Shown: positions 33,528-44,392, counted from the stretch's first letter. The stretch: DNA of 64,000 nucleotides from Ascarosepion bandense (GCA_037127315.1 JBBBDQ010001028.1:3207001-3271000); one strand, 5' to 3'. The notes: generated by a model from the letters alone, not told the origin. Numbers and translations: made by a program.

Positions 33528-33840
33528 CTATGGTGGATGGTGGCTTGGACTGAGGAATCAAAGAGCTGAATTCAAATTCCAATTGAGTTCATTACGTTCA
33601 CTTACATTGTGAAAAACATGAATTCATCTCTTCTCTTCCCCTCCACCAAATATGAATAACAAGCAATACATATTGGTTTCTATAGCCTAGGTTGGTTACC
33701 AGTCTACGAGAACAACAACTCTGAATTCAAATCAGTCTGAAAACGGTTAGGCTCCGTCAGGCTGTTTTGCTCCTGAAACGTCATTGCTACTATCATAGCA
33801 GTAGCTGTGGTGACCATACGACCTCAGGGGTATGTGATTC
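33528..33840 (+). mobile_element. SINE with alternative 3' tail, copy 1
   Basis: The head (ATGGTGGATGGTGG ... GAGCTGAATTCAAATTCC) and body (CATCTCTTCTCTT, TTGGTTTCTATAGCC, GGTTGGTTACC) follow the main family. The sequence then changes to a different tail: CTCTGAATTCAAATCAG, CTCCGTCAGGCTGTTTT, ACGACCTCAGGGGTATG. The same tail is on the copy at 39962. Confidence 0.75.
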
Positions 33841-33849
33841 GTGTTGTGT

Positions 33850-34610
33850 GTGTGACATTTACCTTACAGAAAAGACGTACTGGCTAAGACATTCGTACAC
33901 ATATTTGAAAAATGAATCCGTTTGGGATCACAAAAAATGACAACGCCCGACGAAGATATTATTAAAAATTTAAATACTTTAAATACATTTTAAAATGACG
34001 TCAACTATGATGAAAGATTTTTCGTTTAATGAGGGCTGTTTGTATGCATAATGATAGTTTATTATGCACGTTATATAGTATATTAGTATTCTTTACAAAT
34101 ATGTCTTTTATGTTAGTAGTCATATTTGGGTTGTTTGGGATGTGATGGTCGATAGGTGTAGGTGTAACAGGTCAATGACCCTGTTTAAACGTTTAATTGC
34201 ATGAAATTATAGGATGGTTATTTGGAAGGATTATTAATTGGATGATAATTATTAAAATTCTCATGAAAGCTGATTAAATGATGGAGAAGATAATTAAAAA
34301 CGAATCACAATAAAATGTATATTTTAAATTATTAAAATGAATTTAAGAACTGTTACAAGGAAATTTGAACCCAGAATTAACTAGAAAAGATTCAGCAAAA
34401 TTGAGCATAATTTAACCTTATCCACATTCCGTCGATAAGAAGAAGACGTGATTAATGTGTCGTTCGAATTTCTTAGGTCCTAAGAAATTAAAATTCGCAT
34501 ACCTCGATTGGGATGTGTTTACGTTGACCACCCAAGTATACAATTATTTTTACAGAAAGATAGTTAGGAAGATTCTAAAGTAAAAAATAGAGGTAGCATA
34601 TGTTTTTTTT
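33850..34610. other. no recognisable feature
   Basis: AT-rich. Confidence 0.5.
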
Positions 34611-34611
34611 T

Positions 34612-34915
34612 TAACACGGTCTCCAATATCGGTTCGGAATGAGAAAGCGGAGAACCGAGTTAGAATTCTAGTTGAATTCGTTTGCATTCACATACGTGAA
34701 AATACTCTTGGGAAATGTATAAGTCCGCCTCTTCTCCCTCCAGTTATGCGTTAAATAGCAGAACAGATTGCGTTCTCTATCATTGATTCGCAACCAGTGT
34801 ACTGCATAAAAATGGCAACCAACTACGGGAAAATCTTTTACCAAGTTAGTCATGTCTTTTTTTAGATATGATCGCACAAACGTGTATCACGTATACCATT
34901 AACTGCTTGACGCAC
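34612..34915 (+). mobile_element. near full-length SINE
   Basis: Head ACACGGTCTCCAATATCGG ... GAACCGAGTTAGAATTC; body CTCTTGGGAAATGTAT, GTTATGCGTTAAATAGC; end CGTGTATCACGTATACC and AACTGCTTGAC. The A and B boxes are mutated. Confidence 0.82.
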
Positions 34916-34917
34916 TC

Positions 34918-35253
34918 CTAAGGTTAAGACGGTCGAGTAGAAAACATAATCAATACCAAATTTTGGAGAAGAAGTCGTCTAAATAAATGACATTCTGAGG
35001 CCGACAGATTGACAGAAAATTGGTGCAACGAAGAAAGTTGCAGTCGGAGATCGGGCCCAGCCAGGGCCATTAAGCTGCGAGAAATGCACATAACATGTTT
35101 CATTTCTTAAGTTATGTAATTAAACCTTCTTTTGGTATAATGGTTTTAATTTCTGTCGGAAGATACTTTTTTGTTGCAATTTTTTATATATAAGCCAGTG
35201 GACATTAACTGTTTTTAACAATAGGATGTCTTACCAAACAGGTGTACTCTACA

Positions 35254-35255
<2 letters not shown>
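34918..35255. other. no recognisable feature
   Basis: Moderately AT-rich spacer; nothing assigned. Confidence 0.45.

Positions 35256-35256
<1 letters not shown>

Positions 35257-35303
<47 letters not shown>
35257..35303. repeat. (AT)n-(GT)n compound microsatellite
   Basis: AT array passing into GT array. Confidence 0.95.
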
Positions 35304-35308
<5 letters not shown>

Positions 35309-35309
35309 T

Positions 35310-35382
35310 ACCTAGAAGGAACTACTTACGCTTAAATACCAGAAGGAACTACCTACGCTTAACCTAAACGGATCGTCAGGGA
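35310..35382 (-). ncRNA. degenerate hammerhead-like motif downstream of Penelope-like relic
   Basis: Minus strand CTGACGA (35379-35373) fits CTGANGA. It is followed by TCCGTTTAGG and TTAAGCGTAGGTAGTTCC. In the related copy at 2084-2112, GTGAAAC stands where this one has GTTAAGC, so the GAAA is lost here. The downstream part is tandemly duplicated (ACCAGAAGGAACTAC, twice). It lies on the 3' side of the PLE coding relic, same strand. Confidence 0.4.
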
Positions 35383-35582
35383 AAGCTGGCTAACGAAGAA
35401 AGAAACAAACCACATATATAAAGGAAATTCAACCAACCCACGAAACCAAGAAAGAAGACACCAAATACAAATAGGGGAGAACTTTATTGTAGAAAATATT
35501 TTTTAATTTTTTAAATATTATTGAATACAAAGACGAAAACAAAAACGAAAACCAACAATGATGATACAACTCCACTATAAGC

Positions 35583-36260
35583 AAACTTAATCCAAAAGCC
35601 AAGGCTTTCTATGCCTACATTTATTTAATATTTCAGTTTTGGAATTCAATAAATTATTGGTTTGTTTATACGAAGCTATAGCAAGCTTTTCCTCTACACA
35701 CAACCTACAAAATTTCTGGCCGGCTTTATATTTAGCGCATCTCTTTAACACTTCCCATTTCAAAATAGGCTCTTGTTTAATGGACCGCACATAAGTGGAT
35801 AGGGTGGTGCTATGTTTATACTTTTTATTATTAAAACTGCTAGTATGATTGTAATATCTTTTTTTTTTTCGATATCTTGGTTAGCATCTATGTATATTTT
35901 GGGTTTGGTGTTCTCAGCGTTTTAATAAATTTTAACACGATAGACGACGCAATCGTGCTGACATCCACCCTGCAATCCTAATCCTACAGTCACAACTTCT
36001 TATGCCAGTACGCGTATCATCCCTAACTTTTTTCTTGTTTAATCTACTAATAATTTTATCCAAATTGGGCATACAGGAATAACTAAGTTTTACTTTGTTT
36101 TTGTTAAATATTTTATACTATTTATTATCTTTACCAAAATTTTGCTCTAATAAATTGAAAATATTTTAACGATTTTGGTCTTTACCGCTAAATTAAACGG
36201 GGGATTAAACCATAAAATGTTCCTACCTCTATTCTTTCTTTATTTATCTTAATGTCCGTA
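35583..36260 (-). pseudogene. Penelope-like element: RT end, linker and GIY-YIG-type C-terminus
   Basis: The minus strand reads RNILWFNPPFN...VKTKIVKIF (about 36225-36165), the block following the RT of PLEs. NKNKVKLSYSCMPNLDKIISRLNKKK (two short blocks, about 36110-36035) and CDCR (about 35990) follow. The endonuclease-like KIYIDANQDIEKKKRYYNH comes next, then SSFNNKKYKHSTTLSTYV. The terminal finger-like region has CRLCVEEKL and CRHRKPWLL and ends at a stop (35587). Frames break several times upstream, while the last ~90 codons are nearly continuous. PLEs encode a telomerase-like RT. The catalytic RT core is missing or unreadable here. Confidence 0.8.
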
Positions 36261-36480
36261 TATACTAATTTATCTTTCTGACCACTTTTAATGAGTGCAA
36301 CTTTTTACTTATTTCGTTCTACCACAGTATTGAGCGCTTTTTCTTAGTTGTATCGGGGTTTTTTCTTTGGAATACGTGATGACTCGCTCCGAACCCTTTT
36401 AACTGATATTCATGTACTTAGCTCTTTCTTTTTTTAAAGCCGTTTTTCCCTTCTTTCCGACACGGGTATAGTTATATTCT

Positions 36481-36792
36481 CATAATGTGGTCTAATGGTT
36501 ATCGGCTCGGAATGAGAAATCGGAGAGCCGAGTTCGAGGTTCAGTTGAATTCGTTTCATTCACTTACAAATAAATACCCTTGGGAAATGTATCAATCCCT
36601 CTCTTCTCCATCCTGCTATGGGTTGAATAGCAGAACAAATTAGGTTCTGTAGCCTTGGTTGGCAATTGGTCCCCCACAGAAAGTAATGGCAACCTACAGC
36701 GGAAAAAAGATTCTGCCTAGTCAATCATATCTCGAAAGAGACATAATCACCAAAGCGTGTATCACGTATGGCAATTAACTGACTGACTGAAT
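36481..36792 (+). mobile_element. full-length tRNA-derived SINE, best-preserved copy
   Basis: The head has TGTGGTCTAATGGTTATCGG (A box) and GAGCCGAGTTCGAGG (B box). The body has CCTTGGGAAATGTATC, TATGGGTTGAATAGC and GCCTTGGTTGGCAATTGG. The 3' part has CTCGAAAGAGACATAATC, CGTGTATCACGTATGG and an AACTGACTGACTGA tail. Good reference for the family in this window. Confidence 0.9.
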
Positions 36793-36794
36793 TT

Positions 36795-37640
36795 CTCATT
36801 GTGCTAAATTCATAACTTAAAAATGATTCTATGTATGGTAACAAAGATAACAAATATAGAGGATTTGGCATTATCCGCGCTTCCAGACATCCAATGAAGA
36901 TCTTAAAACGTATTAATCACGGATCAGATAGGTTATAATATTTATATTAAGAGACATCTTTGTAAAATATTTTAAAGACTAGAACTTTGTGCACAGACTC
37001 TAAGATTATATTTAAATTTGTAGATAATGTCATTAGTTCTTCTTTGTGATTAAAATAAATGAACCATTTCATCTTATCCGAAATTTTTGAAGATAGTTGA
37101 AAGGAGTAAACATAAAGTTTTGTCTGAATATTTTATAAGTTCACACACGTTCGTAAAATAAACGGTATTTTATAGAGTGTGAGAGACGTTACGGTTTACT
37201 TATCAATATATAGCGATGTGTTAGATTATTCGTCTCAGGTGAACCTGCATGTAGCCCTCGCCTACTTGGAGTAGATTTGGCTCTAAGATTCTCAGGACCT
37301 TGACTGTTTTATTAAAGCAATACACCATCTGGACACTTGCCGTAGAGCCTTTCGCTATATTCTTATAGTTAGAAAAGAAACGATAAAGCGTTTTGTCCGC
37401 AGCTCCTATATAAGAAATAAAATCAATATCCACAGGGTAAAAAATGGTGATTAAACAAAAGAAGGTGTGAAAGAAAAACAATGTTAGTGAAGAAGAATGA
37501 AAAAAAAATTTGAGTGAGAAAAAAAAAAAAGAAGCCAGTCAAACAAAGAAAGAAATAGGAACTATTCCTCGTATCACCATAGATGGACGTGGGTGGGGGT
37601 TTTGGTTTGGTTTTGTTGTTTAACGGCATATCAATTCATT
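36795..37640. other. no supported gene; one exon-like minus-strand frame
   Basis: A minus-strand frame (37400-37221) starts just after TTATTTCTTATATAG, an acceptable splice-acceptor-like string, and reads about 60 codons. It has no recognisable domain and no partner exon. The rest is AT-rich with poly-A/T runs. Confidence 0.25.
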
Positions 37641-37744
37641 ATGAGTCATGTAATACCGAAATTCTATTTTCTTTTGAGCTTTGTTAGCCTATATTTTTTT
37701 TACAAAAATGTATTGCTGGTAATGTTTTCTAATACATTTTTATA

Positions 37745-37892
37745 ATTCCATGTTTTGACTCCAGTTTTGGGGGTTCACTATTTGCTTATAGTCGAAATGC
37801 TACCACTTCGGGTCAGGGTGGAGCTGAGAACAACTGCAAATAAGAGGTAGTTCCACGCTCATCAAAACCTCTCGATTAAACCTGCCGGATGT
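37745..37892 (-). repeat. dispersed repeat of unknown class, copy 2
   Basis: Reverse complement of the repeat at 21030-21155, including GGAACTACCTCTTATTTGC, CACCCTGACCCG and ATAGTGAACCCCCAAAA. Confidence 0.7.
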
Positions 37893-37894
37893 AG

Positions 37895-38548
37895 TTTATT
37901 GTTATACGCGGAACGAAGATGGGAAAACACGAAGAGTCAAAAGGGTAAAAATAAAATAAATTAAAAGGATAAACGAAATATATTGTGTTGCCAAAGGAGA
38001 GTAATCCGAAAACAAGTATTTCAAAAACAGGAAAGGGAGAAAAAAAAACTGATGAATAGTTCATATTGTTCTTGTTCCGCAAACAAAGTAAAGCGAACTT
38101 ATAAATGTAAAGTGTAGGCTAATACAGAAAAGAGACAAAGAAAGAAAAAGTTGAGAAAGATAGAGATAACTAATTCTGCCCGCTTGACCTCCGGGAGATA
38201 AGAGCTTAAGTAGTTTAAGCAAGCCTCCGTGTGCTCAGATCAAATTTACTCGAACTTATTACGTGTAAACTCTTAGAAAATATAATTATTCTGTTTCTTC
38301 TTGATACGCAGACTCAGAAATTTTTGCGACTAAAAGAAGTTTTGCTGTGGTTCCGATTCTCATATGCTTTTCTCTTATTGATGTGCTTTTTTGTTTGTGA
38401 CAACAGCGCCTTTTGGCGGTTAAATCGCTATTAATCTGGAAACAAGTTTTATTTGATTGATTCATTTTCTACAGCTTATCAACCCTTTGCAAGTTATTTA
38501 ACGTCAGAAAGTGTTTTTTTAAATTGTAAGTTTTTTAGATAAAAATGG
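37895..38548. other. no recognisable feature
   Basis: AT-rich; frame 38231-38434 has no motif. Confidence 0.5.
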
Positions 38549-38552
38549 TTTA

Positions 38553-38722
38553 GTGATACACGTCTTACTAATTAACCCATATCTGAGAGGGAGAAGAAAT
38601 AGATTTCTACCATTCTCAAGGGTATTTGCGCGTAATTGAATCTAACGAACCCAATTGTAATTTCAACTCAGCTCCACTATCAGCAATTCCGAGCAATTAT
38701 TTATTACACCACCAGCACATTC
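38553..38722 (-). mobile_element. SINE body fused to 5S rRNA-like head, internal deletion
   Basis: Minus strand: a tRNA-type head GTGCTGGTGGTGTAAT directly follows the 5S-like sequence. The body then has CGCGCAAATACCCTTGAG and GATATGGGTTAATTAG, and jumps to CGTGTATCAC, the last block of the family. The GGCAACC middle part is missing. Confidence 0.7.
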
Positions 38723-38840
38723 AAGTTTACATCACCTAGTCTTCCCAAACGGTCATCCATGTAGGTACTAACCAGGCTCGACGTTACTTAACTTTGGTGA
38801 TATTACAAGAATAGGTTTTAACCTGATGTGGCCATAATCC
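38723..38840 (-). rRNA. 5S rRNA-derived sequence (pseudogene or SINE head)
   Basis: Minus strand, about 118 bases, close to the 119-120 of 5S rRNA. Landmarks are ATGGCCACATCAGG (5' end), CCAAAGTTAAGTAACG (A-box region) and GCCTGGTTAGTACC, then ATGGATGACCGTTTGGGAA (C-box region). It ends AGGTGATGTAAACTT, matching the 5S 3' end. Many substitutions break stems, so it is unlikely to be a functional gene. Its 3' end abuts the SINE with only a few bases between. Confidence 0.78.
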
Positions 38841-38844
38841 CCGG

Positions 38845-39958
38845 AAACAAGTGACAACAAGTCCAGATGACAGGAAGTACAATCCCATCCCCGATTCACC
38901 AACCTTCTCACATTCACACCTTAGCACTAGGATTAGTATCAGCGGATCGAGAATATGAGAAGATGTTTCCCATTTTCCGAATGAGACAAGCGTAAAGTGA
39001 TAGTTCTAAATGTGCTTTAAAAGGAAGGTAATTTTACAATGTTTATTAGAGCATAGAAAATATTCAAGAACTATGAAAACATTGGTGAAATAAAAAAATC
39101 AGATCATATCTCTGGCCTGATAATAAAAGAATAACATAGATAGACAGACTTTCTATCATAAAACGCAAATCATGATGATTCCAGGTTTCAGCTTTGATAG
39201 CAGGTTCTGATACACAGAAGTTTACACAGCGATATGATGGTTGAAGAGTTTGCCTCGTACAACAATTCGTTAGCCTAGCGAGCTCCATGTTCACTGCATG
39301 TCCCGACTACTCTTCACTCATAACGAGCTACTCTCGTGTGACAATAAAAGAAGAGTAATAGTGAATGATGCCGTGACGGAGAATATCAGATATTGTAATA
39401 AACCGTAGGTAAAGAATAAGAAAATGTAATAAATAGGGGTGGTCACTGCGGTATTTGAAAAATGATTTAAAATAAGTTTTTCAAATTATAACAAGACCAC
39501 AAAAAAATTAAACTAAAAAAATTCAGTCAATGTCTCAAAGTGACAAAGATCACAATATCGAAAAAAATTCCTTGAGGTTTTTTAAATGTTTCATTATCCC
39601 TCAAAATGGTAAAAAATAATGTGTGTCCGGGGAGGGGTCCGAAGGAGCTTTGGTGGAAGTGAAAAATTCAAATAATAACAGTCGAGAAATATCTATTAGA
39701 TACTAAGAAATAAGTAAAGTCCTAAGCGTCATCAATCAGTAATGAACTAATGAAAGTAGCAAGCTGAATAGTAAAAGCAGAATGAATAAAATATATAAGC
39801 AATGAAAGTAGTCCAATCGATCTTTTCAAGCGTTTACGTTTTAATACATTCAATATATTGACACAACTTTTAATGATTTTATTCATAAAAATATGGTATT
39901 GCATACGATACATTATTATTTAATAATTATCGTCTTCAAAACGTAAATTAGATTGCAT
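38845..39958. other. no recognisable feature
   Basis: AT-rich; short chance frames. Confidence 0.5.
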
Positions 39959-39961
39959 TAT

Positions 39962-40274
39962 ACATAGTGGAATAATAGATAGCGACTTGAATTGAAAAAT
40001 CGGAGTGTCGTGATGGGATTCATTACATTCACTTAAGAGAATAACCATTAGGAAAGGTATGAATCCATCTCTTCTTCCCCAAGTTATGGGTAAAATATCA
40101 TGGCAGACTCGGTTCTATAGCCTTGGATGGCAACCGAGCTAAGAGAATGAAATCTCTGAATTCAAAATAACCTGGAGAGGGTTGCGCTCCGTCATGCTGT
40201 TGTACCCAAAGAAACATCACTTCTACTCCGGATGCAGTACATGTTGTGTCCCTACGACTCTAATGAGTTACGGG
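39962..40274 (+). mobile_element. SINE with alternative 3' tail, copy 2
   Basis: Degenerate head, standard body (GAAAGGTATGAATCCATC, GTTATGGGTAAAATATC, TTGGATGGCAACC), then the alternative tail CTCTGAATTCAAAATAA, GGGTTGCGCTCCGTCATG, GTGTCCCTACGACTC. This tail matches 33700-33840. Confidence 0.78.
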
Positions 40275-40277
40275 ATA

Positions 40278-40795
40278 TCTGAATCTGAATACATTCATAA
40301 ATAAGCAATGTTTGTTGTTTTTCTTTTCGCCTTAGTTACTCAGGTTTCCCAAAATGATTTTAAACTTTTAAAACCATTTTGGGACACAAAAGTTACAAGT
40401 ACTGTAATTTCAAATTTAGACGCACGAGGCTATCAAAATTTATCAAGTTAAACAACTATGATTTCACTTAGTAAATAGTCAGTTGTTTTTTTCATAGTTA
40501 TTTAGTATTAAATAACCCATGACGTTGATATGTTGCTCAACTAAAGCGCAAACTTATTCGGGACACGTAGCATATTTCCAACTCGCACAAATGTTCAGTA
40601 TCGTAACCAGAAAAAGTCAGGATTCCCAGGGTTCATTTTCATGATCCTTCTTAACAAACAACATGAACACCATCACGTTACTCTTCAGTTTTGTTTACTC
40701 TCATGTTTGAACTTGTGCTTTACGAATCGTTGTAAATAACAAAACTTTTGTATTTATCAACATTTCTGAGTTGAGGTAATTAAATTATTTCCACT
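40278..40795. other. no recognisable feature
   Basis: AT-rich spacer. Confidence 0.45.
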
Positions 40796-40799
40796 ATTT

Positions 40800-41240
40800 C
40801 TATGGTTTATACTGTTGTTTCATCTTTGCTGCCATATTTACCTTCAGTATCTGTCTATATTTCTGAGATGTGGCATTGTAATTATTTATACTATTTACAG
40901 TGTTCGGAATGTTGTCCTCATCTTTGTTGCCACATTTACCTTCAATATATGTCTATCTTTCTGAGATGCAGTATTGAATTATTTACACTTTTTATATTGT
41001 TCGGGATTTTGCCCTCATCTTGGTTATCATATTCACATCCAATATATGTCTATCTTTCTGAGATGTAGTATTGTAATTATTTACACTATTTACATTGTTC
41101 GGATTCTTGTTCTGGTCTTTAGTGCCATATTAACTTTTTATATCTGTCTATATTTCTGAGATGGAGTATTGTATTTCTTTACACTACTTATATAGTTGTC
41201 CTTACCTTTGTTGTCATATTTGCCACGTTTCGGCTGTTGT
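40800..41240 (-). repeat. ~97-bp tandem array, ~4 units, ending in a decayed hammerhead-like motif
   Basis: CTGAGATG...ATTGTAATTATTTAC recurs at about 40863, 40960, 41056 and 41155. On the minus strand each unit starts GTAAATATGGCAACAAAGATG and ends CAGATACTGAAG. At the last unit (about 41220) a GCCGAAACGTGG remains. The unit joint CTGAAG|GTAAATATGG coincides with the predicted cleavage point GAAACGTC^GTAAATATGG seen at 54.5 kb. Confidence 0.7.
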
Positions 41241-41600
41241 AAGCTCCTGTTCTGTTCAAATAATTAGAATTTAGAACAGAACCAATTGTTTATCCACTGG
41301 TTTACATTGTTCTAGTTCCACGTGCCATTTCTCAGTTTCAGTTATTTCCATAACTCAGCTCTCTAAGTTTTTGTTCGCCTCTGCTGTGGCCAGGTATTGA
41401 ACTCACACCCCGTTCAGTTAAGTGAATGGGTTAATTCAAATAACGCTTTTATCTACTGGGCAATGTGTCCTTGCAGACGAAAACTTCGAGAGTTGAGTTA
41501 AATGTACATAACTATGGCATCTAAAAGTAACATGAATCATGGATCGAGAACAATCTAGGTTGATACTGCAGAGAAGAATAATTAATTTATTAACATTCCT
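41240..41600 (-). mobile_element. tRNA-Arg-like core and inverted arm of the composite repeat
   Basis: Minus strand AAGGACACATTGCCCAGTAG then ATAAAAGCG (41480-41445) and GAGTTCAATACCTGG (about 41405-41390) are A- and B-box-like. GAGAACAATCTAGG at 41549 is the inverted counterpart of the GTTTACATTGTTCTAG region at about 41300. Same layout as 16430-16990. Confidence 0.5.
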
Positions 41601-41616
41601 GTAGCATACAGGAATA

Positions 41617-41641
41617 TATATATATATATATATATATATAT
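41617..41641. repeat. (AT)n microsatellite
   Basis: Short AT array; another lies at 41836-41865. Confidence 0.9.
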
Positions 41642-41828
41642 GACAAAGCTTTGATACAAGTGAAACATGTTAACTTCAGTAACATTTAAAAACACTTCGG
41701 GTACAAAACTGAAACTAGTAGATTTATTAAAAACTTACTCTGTCAGGCTGGATTCGTGGTTGAACTGATAAATGCACACATTTGTTCAAAAAGTACTTTC
41801 CCTAGTGGAAATGGGGAGCAAATTATAT

Positions 41829-41864
<36 letters not shown>

Positions 41865-41959
41865 TTCCAAAGAATGTGCTTCTACAGGAGTATGCTGAGT
41901 ATATAACTGACCGAACATGTGAGCAACAACATGGTTTTAAAAAGGATGAAAACAAAAGA

Positions 41960-42236
41960 AAAACTGATACTTAACATGTGATGTTTTGTAGACATGTACT
42001 GGGGAAAGAGGGCTTGGAGAATCTGATACTCACAGAAGAGATAGCAGTAAATAGAGACAGGTAAAATCAACTATTGATGTACTTGATGGGTTTGAGTAAA
42101 TAGATAGCAGAGCAGGGTTTAGTAGGGTTACAAGTGAAAGAGTGTTAAGAGCTACAAGGGACATGGAGATGTGGAAGGATATGATCGTCTATAACCTGAA
42201 AGAAACACAGCACATAAAAGATATACATATAGGTGC
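41960..42236 (+). pseudogene. RTE-type LINE C-terminal fragment
   Basis: Plus strand: RHVLGKEGLENLILT then NRDR (41988-42063) matches the GHV.RKEGLENL...GK..GKR.RG block. SERVLRATRDMEMWKDMIV (42133-42190) matches the last block (REATR....W..M). Stops and a deletion separate them. 5'-truncated and ends before a microsatellite. Confidence 0.7.
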
Positions 42237-42255
42237 ATATACTTTCTTAAAAAGT

Positions 42256-42306
42256 CACACACACACGCACACACACACATACAAACCAACCACAGCTGCA
42301 TACACA

Positions 42307-42351
<45 letters not shown>
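42256..42351. repeat. (AC)n and (AT)n microsatellites
   Basis: AC-rich 42256-42290 and AT array 42309-42351. Confidence 0.93.
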
Positions 42352-42354
<3 letters not shown>

Positions 42355-43568
42355 CCAATATATATTGGTTTACTCTTATTTATATCTCATTATATTTTTC
42401 TTAGCACATTTATTCTAACTCTTATTCTTTTATTTTTCTTTCCTTCAAATGTTTTCTTTTTATCGATTAATAACTTTTCGTTCTTTCCGTTACCCCCCAC
42501 ATTTTGCTAGCAACACACTCTTGGCGTGTTTTAACAAAGTCGTCTGCGACAAACATTTTTACTACAATACAATATATTGCATTACCTTTCTGCAAAAAAA
42601 GCTAAAGAAAAATATTCCTTCTCTGAAAGCGATATTCTATCTGGCCATTGATTCTGTTGGAAAGAAATAGCAGCAAATACCATCAAGTGAAGTAAACTCA
42701 TCAAGAACACCGACACACTCATCTTGTCAACCTTTTCACAAGAAACCATTTTTCCCGGGAAGCTTGTTCTGTCTGTTCTGTTACACATCTTTCTATCCGA
42801 CCATCTCTACACCTAACATTACAACTTCTTTTTCTAAACACCTACGTGAATTTTCTGATGCTTTCAATGTTCTTTTTATTATCAATCCCTCGGTTCGAAC
42901 TCTCGAATAAAGATCTTAGGAATAACAAATATCCTACACCCCAGTTCTTTCATGAATATTCGTTTTATTTTAAATTTAAGTTAGTCGTATTCCTTTTTTC
43001 CTTTATATATTTATATACAGTCATTCAATTGTCAGGTAAATCTGTCACTGTTTCTATCAACTTTTGTTCGATTTATTTTCAAATCGATTATTTTGAAATG
43101 CTGTGTAGAGAAAAAAGAAAACGTAGTTGAAAGGGCTAATCTCCCTTTTAAGTCATTTCTTTCTTCGTTTTACGTGTTTTGAGAAAAACCTCAATATCAA
43201 GCGAGGAATTCATCCCTTCCCGCTTCGTTGAGATAATTTGTTTTTAAGCAGAAATTTAATTTTATGTGTTCGAATGTTTCCTCGGATACCACTCCACTTT
43301 CATGTGTCACATTTTACTGCGGGTGACTTGCCTTGAAATATTTTAATATCTGAGTACACTAGTATTACATAAGTAAGAAGATATTCCAGTCAGAACTGAA
43401 TTTAAATAGAAAAGATTTTACAAATTGCACTTATTAACTGGAGCTTTTGTGGTTTGCCATACCAAGGAAAAGTTATCATGTCATTGATAAAATTTTACTT
43501 ACATATGTTCTTAATTAAGGTTTATTGAAAGGAGTATGCTGTTCGTTTTTCTATATATATTATCTACT
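42355..43568. other. no recognisable feature
   Basis: AT-rich; frames 42449-42670 and 42846-43130 without motifs. Confidence 0.5.
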
Positions 43569-43571
43569 TAG

Positions 43572-43572
<1 letters not shown>

Positions 43573-43612
<40 letters not shown>
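43573..43612. repeat. (CT)n microsatellite
   Basis: Pure CT array. Confidence 0.95.
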
Positions 43613-43614
43613 GA

Positions 43615-44000
43615 TAACAAAGATTGTGTTTCGCTAAAAAAGGTCAACTAATGTATTTCTGGGGTATAGCACGCTGCATAATGTTATTCTTTCTTTAAAG
43701 TATAGAGGAATACTAGCTTAATTCAGCAAACAGCATAAAGATGGGAGATTGGGGAAACGTCTAACGGGACATGGAGAGTCAAATTGAAATTTCTCATCTT
43801 CCGCCCGTATATGCGACAGTATATAAGAAGTGGGTAGATGAATATTAAGATCCACGCTGCCTTGTTGTAACAGTTGAAGAGAGAAAAGAAAACTTTTTGC
43901 TGAGATAATTTTGCTAAACTTAGGCTATTATACAATCAGAATAATGGGATCCTGTGCTGTATTATAGCAACTTTGAAAATGTTATAATACTGATCAGTAA
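43615..44000. other. no recognisable feature
   Basis: AT-rich spacer. Confidence 0.45.
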
Positions 44001-44002
44001 AT

Positions 44003-44260
44003 ACAGAAGCGAGTTCCCATTCCAGTTAATATGCGTTGAATTTACTTTCGCACACATACCCTTGGGAAAAGTATTAATCCGTCTTTTCTCTCCAGCTATG
44101 GGTCAAATAACAGGACAGATTGAGTTCTATAGCCTTGATTGGCAACCAGTCTACCACAGAGAATAATGGCAACCTATCGCGGGAATATCTTCTCTCTAGT
44201 AAGTCATATCACGGAAGAGACAGCGTATATCACATATGGCACTTGTTAACCTATAGTGCA
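44003..44260 (+). mobile_element. SINE lacking the tRNA-like head
   Basis: Starts at AGCGAGTTCCCATTCCAG. Body CCCTTGGGAAAAGTATTAAT, CTATGGGTCAAATAAC, GATTGGCAACCAGTCTACC; end GTATATCACATATGGCAC. Confidence 0.82.
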
Positions 44261-44392
44261 CCCCGTAATCCTGAAGTACTGCATTTGCCAACTCAGTTAA
44301 TAGATCGTAAGAAGCTCCGCCTCCGTTCTAACATTTATTCGCGCAAGCTCGTCATCTAAGTGGTTCCCTGCTTTCCCCCATCTCTCTCGCTG

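Noticed and set aside
37221..37481. Host exon on the minus strand preceded by an acceptor-like TTATATAG
   Set aside because: No domain, no donor-flanked partner exon and no wider gene structure.
38723..38840. Functional 5S rRNA gene
   Set aside because: Many substitutions break stems, and a SINE is fused to the 3' end with no terminator T-run; treated as a derived sequence.
42142..42510. 122-codon open frame
   Set aside because: It is built from RTE relic, AC and AT microsatellite codons (His-Thr, Ile-Tyr runs), not one protein.
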